Source of the DNA: Scytonema sp. UIC 10036
GTDB taxonomy: Bacteria; Cyanobacteriota; Cyanobacteriia; Cyanobacteriales; Nostocaceae
Assembly (NCBI RefSeq): GCF_009725235.1
Contig: NZ_WJFC01000008.1
Location: 80,183 to 144,182, forward strand
Length of the DNA: 64,000 nucleotides
Reading direction: 5' to 3'
Shown here in pieces: positions 33,919-43,465 of the stretch. The first letter of the stretch is position 1. The number at the start of each line of letters is the position of its first letter. The position numbers were made by a program, and so were the translations under genes. Under the pieces are notes generated by a model. The model was not told the origin of the DNA. It did not search any database and was given only the letters and a program-made list of their open reading frames with translations.

Positions 33919-34590
33919 ATGGTAAACAAAACGACTTATTTCATGTGGCGGTGTTGGCAAATTTGTTTTGTCACCGGGTGCTTGAGCGCGATCGCTGCTA
34001 TAACAAATATACCGACTTCCACGGCTGGGTTATTTGATAGTACTGTGGATCGATTGCCAACGAATGAAAGGGTTGCACTGAGAAAGGGGCAGTCGCTTGT
34101 CACAGGTGAAAAAGGGAAGTATACTGCTAGAGTTCTCGTCACAACTTCATTGGATACCGCATGGGAAGTTATCACGGATTACAACAATTTTTCTAAATTT
34201 CTACCAAATGTGGTCTCTAGCAAAGTCGTTAGTACAAACAAGAATCAGAAGGTAATCGAACAGGTTGATTCGCGTCAGGTGTTGTTGCTCAGGGTTAAAT
34301 CGCGTATTCGCTCAGCTATTACAGAAACAGAAAAAAGTCGTGTAGATTTTCAACTTCTTGACGGTGACCTCAAAAGTATGAAAGGTTACTGGTTAATTGA
34401 ACCAATTGCTCAGTATACAGGTGGAAAACCAACTCAAGTTTTGATTACACAAGTGGTGGAAGCTCAACCAAAGTCAGGAACACCTGCAAAAGTCTTTTAT
34501 GGTGTTTTCAAAGATTCTTTGAATAACATGATGGGTGCAATTAAGCAAGAAGTTGAAAAGCGATCTTCTGTGTCTCAAAAAAAGAGTTAA
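33919..34590 (+). CDS. SRPBCC (START-like) domain protein, probably exported
   Basis: 223 residues from the ATG at 33919. An N-terminal hydrophobic segment (about 13-36, ICFVTGCLSAIAAITN) looks like a signal peptide or anchor. The rest is a polyketide-cyclase/SRPBCC fold, recognisable from ARVLVTTSLDTAWEVITDYNNFSKFLPNV and the C-terminal long helix VFKDSLNNMMGAIKQEVEK. These proteins bind hydrophobic ligands in a deep pocket; the ligand is unknown. The open frame reaches back to 33715 but runs through the palindromic and heptamer repeats, so that extension is rejected. Confidence 0.82.
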   Translation: MVNKTTYFMWRCWQICFVTGCLSAIAAITNIPTSTAGLFDSTVDRLPTNERVALRKGQSLVTGEKGKYTARVLVTTSLDTAWEVITDYNNFSKFLPNVVSSKVVSTNKNQKVIEQVDSRQVLLLRVKSRIRSAITETEKSRVDFQLLDGDLKSMKGYWLIEPIAQYTGGKPTQVLITQVVEAQPKSGTPAKVFYGVFKDSLNNMMGAIKQEVEKRSSVSQKKS

Positions 34591-34723
34591 GTTTGTGATT
34601 TCACATCTTGCACCTGAAAGCATGGATGTCAAAACCACAACTACGTACAAGAGAAAGTCAAATCTTATGGAAAGCGATCGCCTAGAGTATAAAGTTAGTG
34701 ATGTCTACAATTAGCTTACCAAC

Positions 34724-35164
34724 TCACGTAATTCCATGACCTGAAGGAATTGACCAATCCACAATTTTCCAATTAGAGACTTTCTCAAAATCCTTAAGGT
34801 TGCGCGTCACAATTGTACTATTTAAAGAAAGTACAATTGCCGCGATTCTTAAATCTTGTGTACCAATACGAATTCTTTGCTTTAACAATTCGTTATAGAT
34901 ATCAAATGCGGCGTCATCAAAGCCAACAATATTAGCTTGACATAACTGATTAAACGTTCCTTTTAAGAAAGAGTAAGCCGTAACTAATTCTTGCTTTGAT
35001 TTTGCCCGTTTAATTACATCTAAACGACTGTACATCTGTTCAACAATAGTTATTACTGTGACTGCTATTTCTGAAGGATTTACAGCTGCTACTTTACTCA
35101 CTACTATTGGATTACCTCGTTGTAGTAGCTAAACATGGTCAGTATCAAGTATCCATCTTGCCAT
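34724..35164 (-). pseudogene. PIN-domain toxin interrupted by an in-frame TAG
   Basis: From the ATG at 35164 the frame reads MARWILDTDHV, a classic PIN start with catalytic Asp. It meets TAG at 35129-35131 (codon 12) and continues without a frame change through LLQRGNPIVV, AVTVITIVEQMYSRL and GTQDLRIAAIVLSLNSTIVTRN to 34724. The downstream part is otherwise conserved (146 residues if read through). A restart at the GTG at 35101 would omit the first catalytic Asp. Its antitoxin-like partner ends 28 bp upstream. This is the second PIN gene in the window with the same kind of lesion. Confidence 0.83.
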
Positions 35165-35192
35165 CTTAATTTATACCTAAGCAATTATGTTC

Positions 35193-35480
35193 TTACTCTT
35201 GCGGAAAATTCTCTTCTGTCAATTTATCTAATTCGTGCCGATAATTTTCTATAGCTTCGAGCATTTGATCGAATTGGGGGCCATCTTTAAAAACCCCAAC
35301 CATTGCTAACCAAGGGTTTTTCTGCCCAGTAGATGGCAATTTAACAGATAAAAAAACTATTTCTGCGTCAGCTAGATGGGTTTCCAATCGTTGTTGTAGT
35401 TGGGCTAATGCTGTTATGCGATCGCTTGCTTCAACTTGATAATTCAGGCAATCCTGGAACGAGCGCAACTGTTCTGCCAT
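35193..35480 (-). CDS. Antitoxin-like partner of the broken PIN gene
   Basis: A 95-residue acidic protein (start MAEQLRSFQDCLNYQVEASD, end LDKLTEENFPQE) with a helix-strand-helix look. I do not recognise a named family. Its position, 28 bp upstream of and co-directional with the PIN gene, and the frequent pairing of such proteins with PIN toxins in cyanobacteria suggest an antitoxin. Intact frame. Confidence 0.55.
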   Translation of the reverse strand: MAEQLRSFQDCLNYQVEASDRITALAQLQQRLETHLADAEIVFLSVKLPSTGQKNPWLAMVGVFKDGPQFDQMLEAIENYRHELDKLTEENFPQE

Positions 35481-35862
35481 CCGCTTCTTGCTTGGCGATC
35501 GCGTTTACTAAAACCTCGTTATTGTCTTGCCTACTTTGTGATGTTGCAGATGAAAAGGAATTCATAAATTTTTTTTAGTTTTCGCTCTTTAATTGTATAC
35601 AACATATTGTATATATATATATTAAGAATTCAAATACAGCGCTTTGCATCTGAATGAGGTACACCCCCCTTTCATCCCCCCTTGCCAAGGGGGGACAGAG
35701 GGGGGTAATTTTCGTACCTCATCAAATTGAAATTTGCTGTACTTTCATCCCCCCTTAGCAAGGGAGGGACAGAGGGGGGTAATTTTCGTACTTCATCAAG
35801 TTGAAATTTGCTGTAATTGAAATCTGGATAATTATCAAAGCATTTACTCGCTAAAATCTCTT
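35481..35862. other. Intergenic region with a tandem duplication
   Basis: 382 bp. Two ~75-bp direct repeats (about 35675-35745 and 35746-35817) share CATCCCCCCTT...GGGACAGAGGGGGGTAATTT and TTGAAATTTGCTGTA. Each contains a CCCCCCTT...AAGGGGGG-type hairpin. An AT run TATATATATATA (about 35610-35622) precedes them. No gene is seen. Confidence 0.65.
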
Positions 35863-36345
35863 ATGGTAGTAAAAAAATCTGTTTCATTTTTACTGGCTTT
35901 GTTTGGAATCTTATTTTCCCCAGCCATAACTAGCGCTGATATTCGACAAGACCAAGAAATCGCAAATTTGATTTCGCAAGGAACAGTGAACCAACAACAA
36001 AGAAAGCCAACTTATCAAATTCTTAGCCCTTGTCCAAAGCAAAAACCCGAAACAAATACGTTAATCTATTTTATTGCCAACGAAAAAACAGTGAGAGTCT
36101 TCTCTAACAACAGACAAACATTAATGAATGTTGCCTTGCGATCGAGACCCCTCATAGAAAATGCTCCTGTCAGAATAGATAATGAAAATCCAAGAATCTA
36201 CAGTGCAGCAGGTAGAGACAGAACTACAAGATACTATGCCGTATATTTTTCTCAAAATTCTCAGACAGATGCACTTTTAATCACGAGATTACCTGATGAC
36301 AAACTCTTGGTAGAAAAAGCAAGCTGCATTCCTTATGTACGTTGA
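35863..36345 (+). CDS. Hypothetical secreted protein
   Basis: A 160-residue protein with a clear signal peptide (VSFLLALFGILFSPAITSA, cut near TSA-DIR). The mature ~135 residues contain two Cys (Cys57 and a Cys near the C-terminus, KASCIPY) that could pair in the periplasm. I do not recognise the fold. Flanked by repeats on both sides, no operon partner. Confidence 0.65.
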   Translation: MVVKKSVSFLLALFGILFSPAITSADIRQDQEIANLISQGTVNQQQRKPTYQILSPCPKQKPETNTLIYFIANEKTVRVFSNNRQTLMNVALRSRPLIENAPVRIDNENPRIYSAAGRDRTTRYYAVYFSQNSQTDALLITRLPDDKLLVEKASCIPYVR

Positions 36346-36522
36346 GCGTTCTATTACGCGAGGCGGAGCCTCGTAGACTGCATTCCCAGGCTCCGCCTGG
36401 GAACGAGCAGCACGAGCCAGCCTGGGAACGAGCAGTGGGAGGAAAGAGCAGCAGAAGCAAATCTCCTTCCTCTCTCTTCCCTCCGCGTTCTCTGCGCCTC
36501 TGCGGTTCATTCAAAAGAGTAA
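36346..36522. repeat. Repeat cluster
   Basis: Contains GGCGGAGCC and CCCAGGCTCCGCCTGGGAACG palindromes (36358-36430) and a reverse copy of the GCAGAGGCGCAGAG family (36467-36512). Non-coding. Confidence 0.7.
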
Positions 36523-39500
36523 CTACTCTGGCAAACCATCAACCCTCATCAAATCCAAACCTCGTTCAAAAATTTCATCAATCGGTAACATTTCCCCACT
36601 AGTTGTCATAAACTTGTGGTCTTTTGTTGCTCGAATTACCGAACCATCATCCAAACAATATTCAAACACCTCCTGCTCACCGCGATCGTGCCATTGAGCA
36701 ATTGGTTGAGTGTAAATATTCCCATTATTATCCACAGAATACACCGTACATTCAATACCTTTTTCCACAATTTTCCCAATTGGTAAAAAACCGTATTCCA
36801 CAGTCAAAACTTCCGTATCATAGCTGAGACAATATTCAGCAAACTTCAACATTTGGTCAAATAAGTCATCAGCAATTTGTTTTTTCACACCATTTTTTGC
36901 CGAACCATCAACAAATTTTTCTCGCTGCTTCATCATTTCATCAACTTTCTTTTTCCCCATTGCACGACGCAGCAAATCGGCTTGACCTAAAGAATATCCT
37001 GCTAAATCCTGAGCCATTTTCATGATTTGCTCTTGATAACATAGCGTTCCATAAGTCTCTTCTAAAATAGGCTCTAAAATAGGATGCTGATACTCAACTT
37101 TCTCACGCCCGTGCTTGCGGTTAATAAACTTAGGAATCAGCCCAGCATCTAATGGACCGGGTCGATACAGTGCTAAAATTGAGGAAATATCTTCTATATT
37201 GGAAGGCTTTAAATCCCTTACAATCTGACGCATTCCAGAAGATTCTAATTGAAAGATTCCTTCTAAATCACCAGCTTCTAACAGTTCGTAAGTCTTTTTC
37301 ACATCTTGTGGAAGTTTTGCACTGTCTCCACCTTTGGCTAATATTCTCTGAGCTTTTCTTTCCCAACTAGTAATTTCGTAAGGATCTATCTTATCCCCCC
37401 TGCTTTCTTGAATCAAATCAATGGTTTTTTGAATCATTGTCAGGTTTTTTAAACCGAGAAAATCCATTTTTAACAAACCCAAAGATTCTAAATCTTCCAT
37501 GTAGTACTGAGTAATGACAGCACCGTCATTATTTTTTTGTAGAGGGACAATTTCATCTAAGGGATCGGAAGAAATCACCACACCTGCTGCGTGAACGCCA
37601 AAGGTTTTGTTAGTCCCTTCAATCCGAATTGCCATATCGAGCCAATGGCGAACTCGCTCTTCAGTATCATATTTTTGTTTGAACTCCGGTTCTGGGGTGT
37701 CGTCAGAAATCATCACTTTGAGTTTTGTTGGTTTTCCCCGAGAGACAGGAATCATTTTTGCCATTTTGTCTGCTTCCCCATAAGGAATATTTAACACTCT
37801 GGCAACATCTTTTAAAACGGCTTTGGAAGTCAGGCGGTTAAAGGTAATAATTTGTGCAACTCTTTCTTTCCCGTATTTTTGAGTGACGTACTCAATCACT
37901 TCATCCCGTCTTTCAATACAAAAATCTGTATCGATATCAGGCATAGATTTACGTTCGGGGTTGAGGAATCTTTCAAACAGCAAGCCGTGATGTACGGGAT
38001 CGATGTTTGTGATTCCCATAGTATAAGCGACTAAAGAACCTGCCGCTGAGTTATGAATAGCAATTGAGTTTCCTACGTAGGAAGTATCTCCAGGAACTGT
38101 AATATCATACACGTAGCCTGTGTGGTTTAATGTTTGAATTTCTCTAATTTTCAGATAGATGTAATTCTCATCAACGTAAAAGCTATCATTTCTGTAAAAC
38201 TTTTGTATTTTAACACCAATCGGAAAGTCAAGAAAGTCGCTGTTCCAGTCTAAAAGCTGTTTTCCTGACAATTTAACAGAGTATTCCGTAGCCCAATTTT
38301 CTTTTTGTTTGTGTCTTTTCAAAATTGATGCCCAATATCCAAAACGAGCTAGCAACAATCTTAATTGTGAGGCAAGGATCGTAGAGATAGTTGAATATGT
38401 AATAGTTGTCGTCTTTTCTTTTGTCCCAGGATGGCCATCTCCTCTAAAAAGATAGGCAATTAAAATTTTGGTGTACTCAGACTTACCTTTAACAACAATT
38501 TCATTAGGTATTTGTTTTTGATTAGCTCCTTTTCCACACAAGGCTGTTAAGAATTCTCCAACGATTCTTGAATAACTCAGAACTTGCACGGAGTTTTTTG
38601 TTGGATGAGGCGTTATTTTCCCCTCTAAATTGAAAATTCTATTTAAGAGGAGGCAAATTTCTTGAGCATAATCCATTTCATCACTGCAAAGTCCAAAACC
38701 TACAGTACACTCCCTGTCCTCTAACCTTGACCATCCCTCTGCAATGTAGTAGCCTAGGAGTCTGGCAAAGTCTTCATTAAATTTTATATACCTTGGAATT
38801 TTCTTTGTTGTTAAGCTATTACTTCCTATCTCATACCATATGGACTCATCATCAAATCTGACATAAGCACCGATTTCTATATAATTTAGAATATCAAAAG
38901 TAATTTCTTGCTCAGTAGATTGAACTCTAGGAAAAACAACGAAATCATTTTTCTTGAGTTGACCTGCTTCTATCCACTCTAATTGATAATCTTGATAAGG
39001 TTTGAGCGAGCAGTATCTAGTACAGGTAGGTTTACAAGGACTTACCTGTTTAAGTCCATTAACAATACAATCTTTCGTCTTTACAGCAAATATTTTGTGA
39101 TCCTTAGTTAAACATAATTCTTCATTAGCTACTTTGATTTTAACGATTTCTTCATGGCACTCATACTCGTGCTTATAGGTAACAGGTAGAATATTACCTT
39201 TATGAGTGATGACTTGTTGCCCAATTTGAATATCTTTGATACAAACTTGTGTGCCAGTGGCAAGCATGACCTTTGTATCACCCAGTACACAACCCCTTCC
39301 AGGTCCCACGGGAATATCATTATCTCTGGCAAATTTGATGTAGTCCCACACAACTAGGAAGTATGTGGAGAATCCCATCTTTTGAATCATTGCAAGTTCA
39401 TATTCCAGTCTTTCTTTATAGACTCGATCGACTTCATTTCTCGATTTCCGATTTAATTTTTGTAAAAGCCCAAGCCAAGCAACTTCTTCAACATAGGTAT

Positions 39501-40398
39501 CAGCTGTGTGACCTGATGGGATGGGATAATTGGGAAGGCGCGGTTCCCCTAGAATATTGTAAGGTTCAACTTTGTCTGCAACTTCAACGGTGTTTGCGAT
39601 CGCTTCTTCAATTACGTCTTCTGGCAAATGATCGCGAAAGAGCTTTTTCATCTCTTCTGCAGATTTTAAATATTCTGTTCCGGTATAGCGCATTCGATTG
39701 TCTTCAACAATCAATTTGCCCGTTTGGATGCACAACAAAGCATCATGAGCTTCGACATCGTAACAAGAAATAAAATGAGAATCATTAGTAGCTACAATTT
39801 TGATTCCCAATTCCCGTGCAATCTTGACTATTTCTACATTAACAATGCGGTCTTCTGGAAATCCGTGGTCTTGAATTTCTAAATAATAATCATCCCCAAA
39901 AACATCTTTATACCATTGAGCCACCCTACGAGCTGCATCTAATTTACCGCTCAGAATTGCTTGGGGAATTTCTCCACCCAAACAAGCACTCGTCACAATC
40001 AAACCTTCATGGTATTCTTTTAATAATTCTTTGTTAATACAAGGACGCGCAAAAATTCCTTTACCTTGGACTCCTTGGAGATTAGAAATTGATGTTAACT
40101 TAACTAAATGTTTGTATCCTTTTGTGTTTTTAGCTAAGACAATTTGATGGTATTTAGGACGGCGTTCCTGTTTTGTAATATCACCATTGATGATATACAT
40201 CTCATTGCCAATAATTGGCTTAACATTGTTGTTGCGACAGGTTTTGATAAGTTCGATCGCCCCATACATAACTCCATGATCCGTGAGTGCGATCGCGTTG
40301 ATACCAAGTTCAATAGCGCGTTCAATCAAAGCAGGTAATTGACTTGCACCATCTAATAAGCTGTAATCACTGTGAATATGTAAAGGAACAAAGGACAT
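36523..40398 (-). CDS. dnaE: DNA polymerase III alpha subunit, N-terminal split part, with two inteins
   Basis: The replicative polymerase catalytic subunit, N-terminal part, 1291 residues before splicing. PHP domain at about 1-200 ([15 protein letters not shown]), palm region with catalytic PDIDTDF (Asp821, Asp823). A complete intein (residues 370-783) interrupts [14 protein letters not shown]. The protein ends, as in other cyanobacteria, in the N-half of a split intein (1190-1291) that joins the C-terminal DnaE made from a distant gene. Mature N-extein is about 775 residues. Two protein-splicing events are therefore needed for one active polymerase. No partner genes nearby; the dnaE-C part is not in this window. 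Confidence 0.97.
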   Translation of the reverse strand: MSFVPLHIHSDYSLLDGASQLPALIERAIELGINAIALTDHGVMYGAIELIKTCRNNNVKPIIGNEMYIINGDITKQERRPKYHQIVLAKNTKGYKHLVKLTSISNLQGVQGKGIFARPCINKELLKEYHEGLIVTSACLGGEIPQAILSGKLDAARRVAQWYKDVFGDDYYLEIQDHGFPEDRIVNVEIVKIARELGIKIVATNDSHFISCYDVEAHDALLCIQTGKLIVEDNRMRYTGTEYLKSAEEMKKLFRDHLPEDVIEEAIANTVEVADKVEPYNILGEPRLPNYPIPSGHTADTYVEEVAWLGLLQKLNRKSRNEVDRVYKERLEYELAMIQKMGFSTYFLVVWDYIKFARDNDIPVGPGRGCVLGDTKVMLATGTQVCIKDIQIGQQVITHKGNILPVTYKHEYECHEEIVKIKVANEELCLTKDHKIFAVKTKDCIVNGLKQVSPCKPTCTRYCSLKPYQDYQLEWIEAGQLKKNDFVVFPRVQSTEQEITFDILNYIEIGAYVRFDDESIWYEIGSNSLTTKKIPRYIKFNEDFARLLGYYIAEGWSRLEDRECTVGFGLCSDEMDYAQEICLLLNRIFNLEGKITPHPTKNSVQVLSYSRIVGEFLTALCGKGANQKQIPNEIVVKGKSEYTKILIAYLFRGDGHPGTKEKTTTITYSTISTILASQLRLLLARFGYWASILKRHKQKENWATEYSVKLSGKQLLDWNSDFLDFPIGVKIQKFYRNDSFYVDENYIYLKIREIQTLNHTGYVYDITVPGDTSYVGNSIAIHNSAAGSLVAYTMGITNIDPVHHGLLFERFLNPERKSMPDIDTDFCIERRDEVIEYVTQKYGKERVAQIITFNRLTSKAVLKDVARVLNIPYGEADKMAKMIPVSRGKPTKLKVMISDDTPEPEFKQKYDTEERVRHWLDMAIRIEGTNKTFGVHAAGVVISSDPLDEIVPLQKNNDGAVITQYYMEDLESLGLLKMDFLGLKNLTMIQKTIDLIQESRGDKIDPYEITSWERKAQRILAKGGDSAKLPQDVKKTYELLEAGDLEGIFQLESSGMRQIVRDLKPSNIEDISSILALYRPGPLDAGLIPKFINRKHGREKVEYQHPILEPILEETYGTLCYQEQIMKMAQDLAGYSLGQADLLRRAMGKKKVDEMMKQREKFVDGSAKNGVKKQIADDLFDQMLKFAEYCLSYDTEVLTVEYGFLPIGKIVEKGIECTVYSVDNNGNIYTQPIAQWHDRGEQEVFEYCLDDGSVIRATKDHKFMTTSGEMLPIDEIFERGLDLMRVDGLPE
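36526..36831 (-). other. Split DnaE intein, N-terminal half (102 residues)
   Basis: Starts at Cys1190 ([16 protein letters not shown]) and ends with the reading frame at MRVDGLPE. The length of 102 and motifs such as [14 protein letters not shown], the [10 protein letters not shown] strand and block B ATKDHKFM match the fast trans-splicing Nostoc punctiforme DnaE-N intein. The block B His is present, so it should be active with its C-half. Confidence 0.95.
38050..39291 (-). other. Complete cis-splicing intein with LAGLIDADG homing endonuclease
   Basis: 414 residues from Cys370 ([10 protein letters not shown], block A) to Asn783 ([21 protein letters not shown], blocks F and G), followed by Ser784 as the +1 nucleophile. 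Block B is [10 protein letters not shown]. Between them lie two dodecapeptide motifs, LLGYYIAEG (548-556) and [10 protein letters not shown] (646-655), each with its catalytic acid (Glu, Asp), so the homing endonuclease may be active. Insertion is inside the highly conserved polymerase motif GRGSAAGSL. Confidence 0.93.
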
Positions 40399-40849
40399 AA
40401 GCAGTTTAAAGATTAAAATAAAGAAGCTACTAGGTAAGCATACTCAAACCCTCCCCCACCTCGTTCCCAGGCTCCGCCTGGGAACGAGAGTGACAAAAGA
40501 GGCATCATAAGATACACGATTGCTAACAGCCAGTCAAGCATCTGTTATAAGTACAAGCGTATTTAAGGATAACGCAATTTGTGCCCCCATAAAATTAAGT
40601 TCTGCTATTGATTCAGAAAAACTCACCCAACAATGTGAATTCAATAAAGTGTAATACTCTTCTCTTGTGGGGTGGGCTTCCTCGCCCCCCCTCCCTAACG
40701 CACGAGTAAGGACACCCGTACTACAAGAGCATAGTGAGGTTCATGTATTTGAAAACTGCTGTATTTAGTTTGTAGCATCTAGTCACTAACCACTGTACGG
40801 GCGCGGCGCAAGAGTGCCCTTACTAACGACTAACCACTAACGACTAACC
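40399..40849. other. Intergenic region with palindrome and short repeats
   Basis: 451 bp between divergent dnaE-N and the symporter gene. It holds a perfect palindrome at 40460-40488 (CTCGTTCCCAGGC arms) and short ACTAACCACTAACGACTAACC tandem-type repeats just before the symporter ATG. No gene and no certain promoter. Confidence 0.6.
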
Positions 40850-42151
40850 ATGAACCAAGTAATGAACGAACAAAAAAGTCTGGATAAGCCGAAAACCCGC
40901 CCGTGGTGGCAAAGCATTCCACTGACATTACAAATTATTATCGCGCTAGTACTGGCGATCGCTTTAGGGATTGTACTGGGTGCAGGAAATCCCAGCCCAA
41001 CAAACAAAGGCTTTATTGAAACTTTGGCGATTCCTGCAGAGTTAGTCCTGAAAGCACTCCGCGCCCTAGCAACACCATTGATTTTAATGGCAGTACTGCA
41101 TACTTTTATGACAACCGTTATACCCGGTAGGGCGGGACGCCGTTTGGCAGTGTTGTTACTCACCAATACCACAGTCGCTATTCTTATCGGGCTGTTTGTA
41201 GCAAATGTACTGCGTCCCGGTACGTGGGGGCGTTTGGCTGCGACAGGAACTACAGAAATAGTAAAACGAGCTTTCGATCCTTGGGGACTGTTGAAAGATG
41301 CTGTCCCGCCTGCTATTCTCAGCCCTTTAGTAGATAATAATGTTATCCAGCTGATTGTTCTTGCCCTGACTTTTGGCATAGTTTTGCGTGCCATCAAATC
41401 AGAACAAATTGCTGCAAATAAGAGAGGGTTTCAGGCGATTGAGGATGCGATCGCAATTTTATTTGAAGCGATTATTCGAGTTCTTCACTGGGTCATTGCT
41501 ACAGTACCGCTAGCAGTCTTTGGTATTGTATCAAAAACTGTTGCCGAAAAAGGTTTTGAGCCATTTAAATCTTTAGGAGCATTTGTGATAGCAGTACTGT
41601 TAGCGTTGGTATTGCAAGCCTGCTATTACCTATTGCGAGTCCGATTTGGTTCTTGGGTGAATCCGCTCAACTTCCTGCGTGGCGGTACAGATGCTTTTTT
41701 AACTGCTTTTTCAACAGACTCCTCCGTAGCAACAATGCCCATTACATTTGATATTTTGCAGCACAAAATAGGTGTGAGAGAATCTTCCGCTTCTCTAGGC
41801 GCATTAGTTGGCTCAAATTTCAACAATGACGGAACTGCTCTTTATGAAGCCATGTCTGCATTATTTATCTCGCAAGTCATCGGGCAAAATTTAAGCTTGC
41901 TACAGCAACTCATAGTCATTCTAACATCGATTTTTGCATCCGTAGGTGCCGCTGGTATTCCAGAGGCGGGATTGGTAACCATGACATTGGTTTTCAGTTC
42001 TGTTGGCTTGCCTACAGAGTATATTGCTTTGTTAGTCACAGTCGATTGGTTCCTAGATCGATGCCGCACTGTCATCAATGTTATGGGAGATATGACTGTA
42101 AGTGCTTTAATTGATGGGAAAAAACCGCAATCGGCAACCGACACTGATTAA
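40850..42151 (+). CDS. Dicarboxylate/amino acid:cation symporter (SDF family)
   Basis: A 433-residue inner-membrane secondary transporter of the DAACS/GltP-DctA family, which moves glutamate, aspartate or C4-dicarboxylates with Na+ or H+. Multiple hydrophobic spans are followed by the two re-entrant hairpins. The Ser-rich tip reads TDSSVATMPITF, the NMDGT-type motif is NNDGTALYE, and the substrate-binding last helix is DWFLDRCRTVINVMGDMT. The Arg/Asp/Asn residues for acidic substrates are present. The NND variant of NMD is unusual and could alter cation coupling. Single gene, no operon. Confidence 0.9.
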   Translation: MNQVMNEQKSLDKPKTRPWWQSIPLTLQIIIALVLAIALGIVLGAGNPSPTNKGFIETLAIPAELVLKALRALATPLILMAVLHTFMTTVIPGRAGRRLAVLLLTNTTVAILIGLFVANVLRPGTWGRLAATGTTEIVKRAFDPWGLLKDAVPPAILSPLVDNNVIQLIVLALTFGIVLRAIKSEQIAANKRGFQAIEDAIAILFEAIIRVLHWVIATVPLAVFGIVSKTVAEKGFEPFKSLGAFVIAVLLALVLQACYYLLRVRFGSWVNPLNFLRGGTDAFLTAFSTDSSVATMPITFDILQHKIGVRESSASLGALVGSNFNNDGTALYEAMSALFISQVIGQNLSLLQQLIVILTSIFASVGAAGIPEAGLVTMTLVFSSVGLPTEYIALLVTVDWFLDRCRTVINVMGDMTVSALIDGKKPQSATDTD

Positions 42152-42329
42152 GTGTCTTAACAAAACGCTGATAAATGTTGAGAATTGAGAACTTTTGGGA
42201 ATGCTTTTAGATAGAGAACACATGAAATAACTCTCTCTTTCTGCCTGTAAAAACACTACGGCTAACAGCTTCGCAATGACGGTTAAACCTTCGTCCCCAA
42301 CATCCTCCTAGTTTCTAAAAAAGAAAACC

Positions 42330-42689
42330 TTTCAGCTTGACAAATACACGATCGCCAAGCTGTCTGCTTTAATAGCGCTGGGATTTTTAGGTAACTATTT
42401 CAATTTCCCCCTATTTTTTTCTGGAAATTTTACCTTCGGTAGCATTGCGACTCTTTTTATTACCTATATCTAGGGAACCTTATGGGGAGTCATCGCAACG
42501 TTTATTGCCGCAGTCTATATGCTTTGGCTTTGGGGACATCCTTTTGCGTTAATATCGCTCAACTTAATGATAATCATCACACAGGGCGCGAGAAATAAGG
42601 TGTCGAAGTTTCAATCTTCTCAATTTATTGATAAGCTAAGAAGGGTTGGCAATAAAAATGTCAGCTTATACGCAAATTCTGTGGGCTGA
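42330..42689 (+). pseudogene. Relic of a membrane sensor domain, interrupted by TAG
   Basis: One frame reads FQLDKYTIAKLSALIALGFL, NYFNFPLFFSGNFTFGSIAT, then a TAG at 42471-42473, then GTLWGVIATFIAAVYMLWLWGHPFAL. It ends at TGA 42687. This resembles the multi-pass N-terminal sensor region of some bacterial histidine kinases/diguanylate cyclases (FGSI...YGxxWG...WGHPYA pattern). No start codon context and no downstream kinase remain. Confidence 0.65.
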
Positions 42690-42777
42690 AACCGCTATAA
42701 ATTCGTTGCCACAATTTCACGTTATGTGCTTATAGATAGTTCCACTAAATTCTGAATAAGGGTAAAACTATTTAATT

Positions 42778-42861
42778 ATGAAGCAATTTACTGATAAAGT
42801 GATTCTGATTACAGGAGGTAATTCTGGTATTGGCAGAGCTACAGCATTGGCTATGAATTGA
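42778..42861 (+). pseudogene. 5' fragment of a short-chain dehydrogenase gene
   Basis: 27 codons, MKQFTDKVILITGGNSGIGR onward to a TGA. The cofactor motif TGGNSGIG is the unmistakable start of an SDR enzyme. The sequence then switches to unrelated DNA, marking a deletion or rearrangement breakpoint at about 42860. Confidence 0.85.
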
Positions 42862-43283
42862 GAAGTTGCACTACCTTTACTATCTCTACCAACAATTATT
42901 TCAAACCATAACATATTTTGTTGGCTCTTTTTAACATGAGATATGGCATAAGTAGGATTAGCATCAGGGTTACCTACTATCCAGCCGCCTAAAAGCATCT
43001 AAGGGCAAACGCATTTGCAGTTCTCAATATAAGTGATATTGTTGATTGTGATGAGAATTTTCTCATTAATTCTTCATTGTCTTTTCATAAACGTATTGAA
43101 TATTAGTATAACAAGAGATTAAATTCTCGTTGGTGCTTACAAGTACCTTTCTCTCGTATCTTAACGATACAGTTCGGCAAAGAAAAAAGTTAAACAAAAC
43201 GTACATTAAGAAGACAAAAGGCTGAGAGCCGCTACAATCCCTCTCTCGTCATGGCAAAGGGTTTGATCTCAAAATACTTATTC

Positions 43284-43318
43284 GGGTGTGATTGATTACA
43301 ATCTCACCCTTTTTTTTT
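43284..43318 (+). terminator. Strong rho-independent terminator without an upstream gene
   Basis: A stem of GGGTGTGATTG against CAATCTCACCC (one mismatch) is followed by nine T residues on the plus strand. The nearest plus-strand coding sequence upstream is the SDR fragment over 400 bp away, so it may end a small RNA transcribed from about 43100-43250 (inference). Confidence 0.75.
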
Positions 43319-43465
43319 ACAAGTTTGTGTCCATCTTTGCCATGTAATTTGGATGGATGGAATAATATCAAGTTCGGGTAATTACTTACAATAAAATTTA
43401 TCAACTACACATATTATAAGTGTTGAACCGAACCTGATATAATCGCGCCTATCGATTCTACATGG

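Larger units (their letters stand above)
42690..43465. other. Gene relics and an orphan terminator
   Basis: A decayed region between the sensor relic and the porin gene. It contains the 27-codon SDR fragment (42778-42861), an opposite-strand frame whose first ~48 codons (from 42998) are unrecognised, AT-rich DNA, and a strong plus-strand terminator at 43284-43318 with no gene in front of it. Confidence 0.55.

Noticed and set aside
42862..42998. 76-residue minus-strand ORF as an intact gene
   Set aside because: Its C-terminal third is antisense to the SDR fragment; at most the first ~48 codons are a remnant of something else that I cannot identify.
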